Source: Bacillota bacterium
GTDB taxonomy: Bacteria; Bacillota; Bacilli; Calditerricolales; Calditerricolaceae
Direction of reading: 5' to 3'
Length of the DNA: 8,801 nucleotides
Assembly (NCBI GenBank): GCA_017577925.1
Contig: PKQU01000083.1
Span: 1 to 8,801 of the forward strand
In this document: piece by piece, positions 1 to 5,997 of the stretch
Position numbering within the stretch: the stretch's first letter is position 1
How the letters are laid out: each line of letters opens with the position of its first letter
The notes under the pieces: generated by a model
Databases searched by the model: none
What the model saw: the letters and a program-made list of their open reading frames with translations, nothing else
What the model was told of the DNA's origin: nothing
Translations under genes and position numbers: made by a program

Positions 1-1
1 C

Positions 2-73
2 CGCTCCGACATCCCCTTCCGCGTCATCGAGGGATACAAGGACAGGGACAAACGTGAGCGGCGGCTCCAGTAA
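2..73 (+). CDS. C-terminal end of an unidentified plus-strand gene (5' part outside window)
   Basis: The frame starting at base 2 is open up to a TAA at 71-73 and gives 23 codons ending in a charged tail, KDRDKRERRLQ. The intrinsic terminator starting 18 bases after the stop supports this as the true end of a plus-strand gene that converges on xylH. Too little is visible to name the product. The overlapping frame that stays open to base 236 runs through both terminators and is not credible as the gene. Confidence 0.6.
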   Translation, partial: RSDIPFRVIEGYKDRDKRERRLQ

Positions 74-90
74 CGGCCGTCTGGACCTTG

Positions 91-127
91 GGGTTGAGAC
101 CGGAAACGTCTCAACCCTTGTTTTTTT
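91..127 (+). terminator. Intrinsic terminator of the plus-strand gene
   Basis: A perfect 10-bp stem, GGGTTGAGAC (91-100) with GTCTCAACCC (108-117), encloses a 7-base loop. It is followed by TTG and a run of seven T (121-127). It sits 18 bases after the stop codon at 71-73, as expected for a Rho-independent terminator of that gene. Folding energy was not computed. Confidence 0.9.
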
Positions 128-140
128 CCGCCTCGGGCAC

Positions 141-178
141 AAAAAAATCGGTTGTTGGCGGATGGCTTGCCAACAACC
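141..178 (-). terminator. Intrinsic terminator of the xylFGH unit
   Basis: On the minus strand a perfect 10-bp stem (178-169 with 159-150; arm GGTTGTTGGC) and a 9-base loop are followed, after GA, by seven T (147-141). It lies 45 bases after the xylH stop and ends the transporter transcript. Its T-tract is only 13 bases from that of the plus-strand terminator at 91-127, so the two convergent units are insulated by separate hairpins. Confidence 0.9.
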
Positions 179-220
179 CTGCAATCCGATCGATCCCGTT
201 TCCGCGAAGGGAGACACCTG

Positions 221-239
221 CCGTCAGGCCTTCTGACGG
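221..239 (-). other. Inverted repeat spanning the xylH stop codon
   Basis: CCGTCAG (221-227) and CTGACGG (233-239) form a perfect 7-bp stem around a 5-base loop, with the xylH TGA (226-224) inside it. No T-run follows on either strand, so it is not a terminator itself. It could be a 3'-end mRNA stabiliser or simply chance in GC-rich DNA. Confidence 0.4.
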
Positions 240-1405
240 CGGCGGCTGTACATGTCCACCCACACAGCCAACACCAGGATCGTTCCCTTGACGATGTATT
301 GCCAGAAGGTTTCCAGGTTCATGATGCTCATGCCGTTGTCGAGGCTCGCCATGACCAAGGCACCCAGCACCGCGCCGAGGATCGTTCCCGAACCGCCCAT
401 CAGGCTGGTGCCGCCGATCACACAGGCGGCGATGGCGTCGAGCTCGTACATCGTGCCGGCCCCGATCGTGGCCGCGTTGACCCGAGCCGTTAGCACAATC
501 CCGGCGAGGGAAGCCAGCATCCCGCTCAGGACGAAGACGGTGAGGATGCGCCTCCGGATGGGAATTCCCGACAGACGCGCCGCTTCCACGTTGCCCCCGA
601 TGGCATACACGTGACGGCCGAACGTCGTCCGACGGGCCAGAAAGGTAAACAGCACGGCCAAGGCCAGCACGAGGACGATGGGGACCGGGATGCCCTTGTA
701 CTGGTTCATGAGGAAGACAAACAGCAAAACCAGGGCGGCAATGGCCGTCGTCTTGGCCATGTCAGCGGCCAGCGAGGGAACGGCAAAGCCGTACCGCTGC
801 CGTGCCGCACGCCGGCGGAACGCCGCAACGTACAGGAGCACGACAATCGCGGCGGCGGCCATCCACCCGACGGTCGCCGGAACATACGTCTGGCCGATGG
901 CTTTGAAGCTGTCCTCCAGCGGCGCGACCGTCTGCCCCTTGGTGATGCCCATCAGGATTCCCCGGTAGGCCATCATGCCCCCGAGGGTAACGATGAAGGC
1001 GGGCACCGCCTGATAGGCCACCCACCATCCGTGCACGAGGCCGATGACGATGCCCAGCAGGATGGTGACCACCACGACAGGCAGGGTGGGCCACCCGTAC
1101 CACACTTGCAAAATGGCCGCCACTCCGCCCGTCAGACCGACAATCGACCCGACGGAAAGGTCGATGTGGCCCGCCACAATGACGAATACCATCCCGATGG
1201 CCAAAATGGCCGTCACCGACATCTGCAGGAACAGGTTGGACAGGTTGCGGGGCGTCAAAAAGGCATCGTTTAAAAGGGCAAAAAAGACCCAGATGACGAC
1301 GAGGGCCAGGATCATCGTGTAGGCACGGAGATCGAACCGTCCCACGAGCGCCCGGAGGGAACGCCTTTCCTGGACGAGGGGTTGCGACGGCACCGACGGT
1401 TTCAT
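224..1405 (-). CDS. xylH: Xylose/pentose ABC transporter permease XylH
   Basis: This is the membrane subunit of the pentose importer (BPD_transp_2 family), which forms the channel through which sugar delivered by XylF is moved at the expense of ATP hydrolysed by XylG. The 393-residue product is the usual length for XylH. A cytoplasmic leader of about 28 residues is followed by many hydrophobic segments (for example about 29-48 and 62-78). The family motif GHIDLSVGS lies at 79-87, and a Gly-rich stretch, GGTSLMGGSGTILGA, lies in the C-terminal part. The ATG at 1405 overlaps the xylG TGA by 4 bases (ATGA), and GGGAGG lies about 10 bases upstream, which fixes the start and implies translational coupling. 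It is the last gene of the unit, with a terminator 45 bases downstream. The family is secure; xylose as the substrate is inferred from XylF and the gene order. Confidence 0.93.
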   Translation of the reverse strand: MKPSVPSQPLVQERRSLRALVGRFDLRAYTMILALVVIWVFFALLNDAFLTPRNLSNLFLQMSVTAILAIGMVFVIVAGHIDLSVGSIVGLTGGVAAILQVWYGWPTLPVVVVTILLGIVIGLVHGWWVAYQAVPAFIVTLGGMMAYRGILMGITKGQTVAPLEDSFKAIGQTYVPATVGWMAAAAIVVLLYVAAFRRRAARQRYGFAVPSLAADMAKTTAIAALVLLFVFLMNQYKGIPVPIVLVLALAVLFTFLARRTTFGRHVYAIGGNVEAARLSGIPIRRRILTVFVLSGMLASLAGIVLTARVNAATIGAGTMYELDAIAACVIGGTSLMGGSGTILGAVLGALVMASLDNGMSIMNLETFWQYIVKGTILVLAVWVDMYSRRRQKA

Positions 1406-2928
1406 GCGCCAACACCTCCCGTTGCGGCGAGCATAATGTTCTCCTGGGTCGCGTCTTCCCGGTTGAAGGTGGCCACGATGCGCCCTTCGCGCATGACGAG
1501 GATGCGGTCGCTCATGCCGAGGATTTCCGGCAGTTCCGACGAGACCATCACGATGGCCACCCCGTGCCGGACCAGTTCGTTCATGAGGGTGTACAGCTCG
1601 TATTTGGCCCCGACGTCAATGCCGCGCGTCGGCTCGTCCAGAAGCAGAACTTTGGGCTTTGCGAGCAGCCACTTGCCGAGGACCACCTTCTGCTGGTTGC
1701 CCCCACTCAGGGCACCGACGGGCGTCTCCAGCGACGCCGCTTTGATGCGCAACTCCCGGACAGAGGTCTCGGCCGCGCGAATCTCCTCGTTCTCGTTGAT
1801 CACACCGTAGCGGGACAGCCGTTGCAAATTGGCCATGCTGATGTTCGCCTTGACGTCCATCCCAAGCACGAGGCCGAGTTGCTTTCGATCCTCCGGCACG
1901 AGGGCCAACCCGGCAGCAATGGCGTCACGGGGGCTGGCGATCCGGACCCTCGTCCCCTCCACGACGACTTCGCCCTCGGTCCGCCCGGGAAACGCGCCGA
2001 ACAGGCTGCTGACCAGTTCGGTCCGCCCGGCCCCCATCAGCCCCGCAATGCCGACAATCTCTCCCTTGCGCACGGTAAACGAAACGTTGTCGATCACCCG
2101 CTTGCGCGGATTGTGGGGATCATACACGGAAAAATGGCGCACCGACAGCACCACATCTCCCGGATGTCGCGCAACGCGGGGAAAACGCTCCGTCAGTTCC
2201 CGCCCGACCATCAGAGCGATGACGCGGTTTTCATCCAATTCGGCGGCCGGGTAGGTTCCCACCGTTTTGCCGTCGCGGAGCACCGTGATGGTGTCGGCCA
2301 GCCGGAACACCTCGTTCAGCTTGTGGGAGATGTAGATGCAGGTGACCCCCTTGGCGCGGAGGTCCTCCAACAGGCGCAGGAGCCTTTCGACCTCACTCTC
2401 CGTCAGGGCCGCCGTTGGCTCGTCGAGGATGAGGATGTCCGCTCGCTTCGCCAGCGCCTTGGCGATCTCGACGAGCTGCTGCTGGCCGATGCCCAATTGG
2501 GCCACCGGCGTGTTGGGGGAAACATCCGAGAGCCCAACGAGATCCAGCCACCGTCGCGCCTCGGCGTACAGGCGCGGCTCGTCGATGATCCCATAGCGGG
2601 CCGGTTCGCTGCCGAGAAAGAGGTTCTCGGCAACGGACATCCCCTGAACGAGGGCCAGTTCCTGATGAATGATGGCAATGCCCGCCCGCTCGGCGTCCTT
2701 GATGCCCTGAAACCGGCGCACTTCCCCGTGGATCACAATTTCCCCTTCGTACGAACCGGCCGGGTAGAAACCGCTCAACACCTTCATCAACGTCGACTTG
2801 CCGGCGCCGTTTTCCCCGCACAGGGCGTGGATCTCCCCTTTGCGGACTTTCAAGTTGACATGGTCCAACGCCTTGACGCCGGGAAAGGTTTTGGTGATGT
2901 TTCGCATTTCCAGGGCATATGCGTGCAT
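1402..2928 (-). CDS. xylG: Xylose/pentose ABC transporter ATP-binding protein XylG
   Basis: Cytoplasmic ATPase with two fused nucleotide-binding domains, as in XylG, RbsA and MglA. Counting from the ATG at 2928 (508 residues; E. coli XylG is about 513), domain 1 has Walker A GENGAGKST (38-46), a signature-like LGIGQQQ, Walker B ILILDEP (165-171) and a switch His (202). Domain 2 has a degenerate Walker A, GLMGAGRTE (296-304), with Arg in place of Lys, then LSGGNQQK (407-414), VLLLDEP (427-433) and VSSE where an H-loop His would be. This asymmetry is normal for the family. The frame is also open upstream to an ATG at 3048 that overlaps the xylF stop (ATGA; 548 residues), and to 3063. The extra 40 residues are low-complexity Ala/Arg sequence without family counterpart and cover two GC hairpins. 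The ATG at 2928 has a purine-rich GAGGGAGG just upstream and gives the normal length, so it is preferred, but the start is not settled. Confidence 0.92.
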   Translation of the reverse strand: MHAYALEMRNITKTFPGVKALDHVNLKVRKGEIHALCGENGAGKSTLMKVLSGFYPAGSYEGEIVIHGEVRRFQGIKDAERAGIAIIHQELALVQGMSVAENLFLGSEPARYGIIDEPRLYAEARRWLDLVGLSDVSPNTPVAQLGIGQQQLVEIAKALAKRADILILDEPTAALTESEVERLLRLLEDLRAKGVTCIYISHKLNEVFRLADTITVLRDGKTVGTYPAAELDENRVIALMVGRELTERFPRVARHPGDVVLSVRHFSVYDPHNPRKRVIDNVSFTVRKGEIVGIAGLMGAGRTELVSSLFGAFPGRTEGEVVVEGTRVRIASPRDAIAAGLALVPEDRKQLGLVLGMDVKANISMANLQRLSRYGVINENEEIRAAETSVRELRIKAASLETPVGALSGGNQQKVVLGKWLLAKPKVLLLDEPTRGIDVGAKYELYTLMNELVRHGVAIVMVSSELPEILGMSDRILVMREGRIVATFNREDATQENIMLAATGGVGA

Positions 2929-2954
2929 GGCCTCCCTCGCCTCCGTTCCCCGCA

Positions 2955-2970
2955 CCGCGGTCCGCCGCGG
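2955..2970 (-). other. GC hairpin between xylF and xylG (proximal to xylG)
   Basis: CCGCGG (2955-2960) and CCGCGG (2965-2970) form a 6-bp self-complementary stem with a 4-base loop, about 27 bases upstream of the preferred xylG start. No T-run follows. With the neighbouring hairpin it structures the xylF-xylG junction and could slow mRNA decay or limit xylG translation. This role is inferred. Confidence 0.45.
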
Positions 2971-2978
2971 CCACGGGC

Positions 2979-3004
2979 GGAGCGGGGCGGACGCTCCCCG
3001 CTCC
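2979..3004 (-). other. Strong GC hairpin just after xylF
   Basis: GGAGCGGGG (2979-2987) pairs perfectly with CCCCGCTCC (2996-3004), giving 9 bp with an 8-base loop. It begins 41 bases downstream of the xylF stop, in the stretch before the preferred xylG start. No T-run follows, so it is not a terminator. Hairpins in this position after binding-protein genes often keep the binding-protein mRNA more abundant than that of the membrane components. That role here is inference. Confidence 0.55.
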
Positions 3005-3044
3005 TTCCCCCGCACAGCCGCGTTCGTCGTTTCAGCCGTTGCCG

Positions 3045-4163
3045 TCATTGCACCTTCGGCCACTGGTCCCTGGGCACGTTGCGGTAGACGTCCTCGAGCT
3101 TGTGGTAGCCGTCCTTGATCACCGTCTCCACCATGTTCTCTTTTGTCACCGCAATCGGTTCCAGGAGGATCGACGGGACGTCAATCTTCCCGTTGTTGAC
3201 GGTGGCAAACTTGGCTCCCTTCACCGAGCCGGCCAGTTGCTGCACCGTCTCGCCCTTGGCCAACCGGATGGCCAGCTCCGCCACCGTTTCCGCCAACCGT
3301 TTGACCGGTTTGTAGACGGTCATTGTTTGCGTCCCTTCCACGATACGCTGGCAGGCCGCCAGCTCCGCGTCTTGGCCCGAAACGGGGATTTTTCCGGCCA
3401 ACCCTTGGGCAGCGAGGGCCTGGATGACGCCGCCCGCCGTGCCGTCGTTGGCCGCGATGACGGCATCAATCTGGTTGTTGTTGGCCGTCAAGGCATTTTC
3501 CATGTTCTTCATAGCGTTCTCCGGCGCCCATTCCTTCGTCCATTGGTCGTAGACGATCTGGATGTCGCCTTTCTCCACCAGCGGCTTGAGCACGTTCAGG
3601 TGGCCTTGTTTGAAGAGGTGGGCGTTGTTGTCGGTGTCGGCCCCCTCTATCAGAACATACCGGCCCTTCGGAACGCGCTCGACGATGGCCTTGGCCTGCA
3701 GTTCGCCTACCTTAACATTGTCGAAGGACACGTACAGGTCGACGTCGGCGTTGCGAATCAAGCGGTCGTAGGAGATGACCTTGATCCCTTCGGCATGGGC
3801 CTTTTCCACCGCCGCGGCGGCCGCTTCGGCGTTGTGCGGCACGATGACCAGCACGTCGATGCCTTGACTGATCATGTTCTCCACTTGGGCCAGTTGGGCG
3901 GCATCGTCCCCATTGGCGGCCTGAACGAGAACCTCGGCCCCCAATTCCTCGGCCTTGGCCACGAACAGGTCGCGGTCGCGCTGCCAGCGCTCTTCCTCCA
4001 GCGTGTCAAGGGAGAAGCCAATCACGATGTCGTCATCGCCGCCTGCACTTTCCGACCCGTTTTCGCCCGCCGGCACGCCGGTTTGGTTCCCGCACGCCGC
4101 CAGCGAGAACACGAGAAGGGTGCACAACGCGAAACGGGTGAGACGGGGAATCGCTTTCATCAT
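3045..4163 (-). CDS. xylF: Xylose-binding lipoprotein XylF of the ABC importer
   Basis: Extracytoplasmic solute-binding protein (Peripla_BP_4/ribose-xylose-arabinose type) that captures the sugar and delivers it to XylH-XylG. The 372-residue product has a lipoprotein signal: basic start, hydrophobic core and lipobox LAAC at 21-24, so Cys24 is probably lipidated and anchors it to the outer face of the membrane. A Gly/Ser/acidic linker follows (about 25-45). The mature part matches my memory of E. coli XylF closely, with shared blocks such as ERWQRDRDLFV, SFDNVKVGELQAKA, ENALTANNN, GTQTMTVYKP and VIKDGYHK. Two adjacent ATGs (4163 and 4160) are possible starts, and GGAGGAGGAGGG lies upstream of both. 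The stop overlaps an ATG in the xylG frame. A regulatory region with a cre-like site and A-tract repeats lies upstream. Xylose is the best substrate guess; another aldopentose cannot be excluded. Confidence 0.94.
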   Translation of the reverse strand: MMKAIPRLTRFALCTLLVFSLAACGNQTGVPAGENGSESAGGDDDIVIGFSLDTLEEERWQRDRDLFVAKAEELGAEVLVQAANGDDAAQLAQVENMISQGIDVLVIVPHNAEAAAAAVEKAHAEGIKVISYDRLIRNADVDLYVSFDNVKVGELQAKAIVERVPKGRYVLIEGADTDNNAHLFKQGHLNVLKPLVEKGDIQIVYDQWTKEWAPENAMKNMENALTANNNQIDAVIAANDGTAGGVIQALAAQGLAGKIPVSGQDAELAACQRIVEGTQTMTVYKPVKRLAETVAELAIRLAKGETVQQLAGSVKGAKFATVNNGKIDVPSILLEPIAVTKENMVETVIKDGYHKLEDVYRNVPRDQWPKVQ

Positions 4164-4169
4164 TCCGGG

Positions 4170-4185
4170 TCTCCCTCCTCCTCCG
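4170..4185 (-). promoter_or_regulatory. Extended ribosome binding site of xylF
   Basis: On the minus strand GCGGAGGAGGAGGGAG contains three overlapping GGAGG-like cores ending about 6-10 bases before the first ATG. It is among the strongest Shine-Dalgarno tracts in the window, in keeping with the high expression needed for a binding protein, and it directly abuts the cre-like site. Confidence 0.75.
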
Positions 4186-4186
4186 C

Positions 4187-4202
4187 ATGGTAACGCTTTC
4201 GA
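4187..4202 (-). promoter_or_regulatory. Putative cre (CcpA) site upstream of xylF
   Basis: Read on the minus strand, TCGAAAGCGTTACCAT matches the cre consensus WTGNAARCGNWWWCAW at 14 of 16 positions (mismatches at positions 2 and 13), with an intact central AAAGCG core. It ends 23 bases before the xylF ATG, where CcpA binding would block initiation or early elongation. CcpA-mediated repression of pentose uptake is well known in Bacillota; occupancy here is inferred. Confidence 0.6.
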
Positions 4203-4245
4203 TTTTCATTGAACCACGAACATTCCGTCGCTTCCCGCGTCCCGT

Positions 4246-4279
4246 TCTTTCCTTTTTTTTCGATCGTCTCTGCTTTTTT
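4246..4279 (-). repeat. Two A-tract direct repeats 21 bp apart upstream of xylF (candidate YesN site)
   Basis: On the minus strand AAAAAAGCAGAGA (4279-4267) and AAAAAAGGAAAGA (4258-4246) agree at 11 of 13 positions, and their starts are 21 bp apart, about two helical turns. AraC-family regulators usually bind direct repeats on one DNA face upstream of the promoter. The pair lies between the regulatory-unit terminator and the cre-like site, with a weak -10-like GAAAAT at 4207-4202 and no convincing -35, as expected for an activated promoter. Its assignment to the response regulator is inferred. Confidence 0.4.
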
Positions 4280-4301
4280 GTTCTCCCCTGCCCCTCGAGG
4301 C

Positions 4302-4341
4302 AAAAAAACCGGGATGCCCGCACAACGTTGGCGTCATCCCG
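4302..4341 (-). terminator. Terminator of the regulatory unit, between response regulator and xylF
   Basis: On the minus strand CGGGATG (4341-4335) pairs with CATCCCG (4316-4310) around an 18-base loop that can form a short inner CGC/GCG stem, followed by one G and seven T (4308-4302). It starts 60 bases after the response regulator stop. A run of eight T (4344-4351) on the other side would also let it work in the plus direction. The long loop makes it weaker than the other terminators here, so some read-through into xylF is possible. Confidence 0.75.
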
Positions 4342-4401
4342 CATTTTTTTTGCCGTGGTGTCCACCGGGGTGGTCCCGCTCGGAACTTGCCCGTCCATTC
4401 C

Positions 4402-5997
4402 TCACGTCCGGCCGCCAAACCGCTGGCGAAATTCGGTCGGCGTAAGGCCGGTCGCCTTTTTGAACACCCGGCTGAAGTAGTTGGGATCGCGGTAGCCCAC
4501 CTCGAAACAGATTTCCTTCACGCTGCGCGCTGAGGTCAGCAGCAGCTGCTTGGCCCTCTCGATCCGCACCTGCGTGAGGTAGTCGATGAACGTGAGGCCG
4601 ACGCGCTCCTTGAACAGCTTGCTGAAATAATACGGGCTGAGGTGGACGCGGTTGGCCACCGTTTCGAGGTGGAGGTCGTCATGGAAATGCGTGTCAATAA
4701 ACGCTTTGGCCTGGTGGATGAGGTCCCGGCCACGCGCAAGGGCGGCGTCCACACCGGCAACACGGTTGACCCGTTGCATCAGCAAGGCGTGGGCCGTCTC
4801 GCGGATGTCGGCCACCGTGGCCGCCCCTTCGAAGCACTCAAACGGCGAAACCGATGGCCCCTCGCTCTCGGTCGCACGCGTGAGCACGGCAAACAATTCG
4901 ATGGCGTAACGCCGGATCGCCTCCGCATCGCCGCCCGACGAGGCTTCCACCTCATCGAAGATCGACGTCAGCAGGGCACGACTCGCCTCGGCGTCGCGGC
5001 GGCGTACCGCCTCAAGCAACGCTTTTTCCTTTTCCAGCGGCGGAATGCGGACCGATGCGTCCGCTTCCAGATCCTCGTACATGCGCACGGCTGCCGGTTT
5101 GGCCAACACGTCCCGCGAGGCCAACAGGGCCTCGTGGTAGGACGTCCGCAGCCCCTCCAGGGAGGCGTACGCCCGCCCGACACCGGCGAAAACCCGCACC
5201 GCGCGCGTCACCTCCTGTGCCGCCAGGCGGTCGAGAAGCCGACGGACGAAGACGGCGGCGTGCGCTTTCCCCGACAGCCCCTTCTGGCGCCGGTCGGCGT
5301 CCAGGAGCACGAACAGGGGAAGGTGCCAGCCGATCATCGGGCCCACAAGGCAGCGGAGCAGGCGCTTGGCCTGGCCCTTGACCGCCGTGTACACGTTCCA
5401 CTTGGCGGCGGCATCGAGGCGCTCCGCCTCCTCGCCCCACAGCCGCAGCACCACGGCGTATCCCGCGTCGATGCGCACGCCCAAGAGCTCGCTCAGTTCC
5501 TCCATGGTGATCTCCTGCACCTGGTCGAAAATGACGGAGGCGACCAGTTCCGTCTCCACGAGGGGCAGGACGCGGTAGTAACGCTCCTTGAGCTCGAGGA
5601 GCTGGCGACGCTGCCGCCGCTTGTGGGCAACCGCGTCGAGGGCGCGGCGCAGAGCCGCCACCATTTCCTCCGGCTTGCTGGGCTTGAGCACGTACTCGCG
5701 CACGCCGAGGGAAAGGGCCTGGCGCGCGTAGTCGAAGGTGTCATAGGCCGAGACCACGATCACCTGCGCATCGGGGAGGATCGTCCGAATCTCGCGGACC
5801 GCCTCCAAGCCGTCGATTCCGGGCATCTTGATGTCCATCGTGATGATGTCGGGGCGCAAGCGCTCGGCTTTCTCGATCGCTTCCCGTCCATTCGCTGCTT
5901 CCTCCAGCACCGTCACCTCGGGTACGTGCCGGCGGACAATCATCCGGAGGGCTTCGCGTTCAATGCCCTCGTCGTCAACGATGAGGAGCCGATACAT
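4402..5997 (-). CDS. yesN: YesN-type response regulator, receiver plus AraC HTH (xylose-responsive activator)
   Basis: Cytoplasmic transcription factor of 531 residues. An N-terminal receiver domain (about 1-120) has the acidic pair D8-D9, phospho-acceptor D55 in IITMD, the switch residue S83 and K105 in the YVLKP motif. A long linker region of unassigned fold (about 130-420) follows, as is usual in YesN-type proteins. An AraC/XylS DNA-binding domain (about 426-531) ends the protein, with its two helix-turn-helices around 444-465 and 493-520 (VGYRDPNYFSRVFKK). The start at 5997 has GGAGG 7 bases upstream and lies inside the 3' end of the kinase gene (58-base overlap), implying coupled synthesis with its kinase. 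By analogy with the C. beijerinckii system it should activate xylFGH, the next genes downstream. Family assignment is firm; the target is inferred from context. Confidence 0.93.
   Translation of the reverse strand: MYRLLIVDDEGIEREALRMIVRRHVPEVTVLEEAANGREAIEKAERLRPDIITMDIKMPGIDGLEAVREIRTILPDAQVIVVSAYDTFDYARQALSLGVREYVLKPSKPEEMVAALRRALDAVAHKRRQRRQLLELKERYYRVLPLVETELVASVIFDQVQEITMEELSELLGVRIDAGYAVVLRLWGEEAERLDAAAKWNVYTAVKGQAKRLLRCLVGPMIGWHLPLFVLLDADRRQKGLSGKAHAAVFVRRLLDRLAAQEVTRAVRVFAGVGRAYASLEGLRTSYHEALLASRDVLAKPAAVRMYEDLEADASVRIPPLEKEKALLEAVRRRDAEASRALLTSIFDEVEASSGGDAEAIRRYAIELFAVLTRATESEGPSVSPFECFEGAATVADIRETAHALLMQRVNRVAGVDAALARGRDLIHQAKAFIDTHFHDDLHLETVANRVHLSPYYFSKLFKERVGLTFIDYLTQVRIERAKQLLLTSARSVKEICFEVGYRDPNYFSRVFKKATGLTPTEFRQRFGGRT

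Noticed and set aside
1564..3087. Plus-strand open frame of 507 codons opposite xylG
   Set aside because: It lies antisense to a fully conserved ATPase, has no recognisable domain and is His/Gln/Arg/Asp-rich, as expected for the antisense of a GC-rich gene.
2919..4193. Plus-strand open frame of 424 codons opposite xylF
   Set aside because: It is the antisense of xylF, with no family resemblance; it starts inside xylG and ends in the xylF leader.
4293..4300. CCTCGAGG palindrome next to the regulatory-unit terminator
   Set aside because: An 8-base perfect palindrome without loop is frequent by chance in GC-rich DNA and has no partner site nearby.
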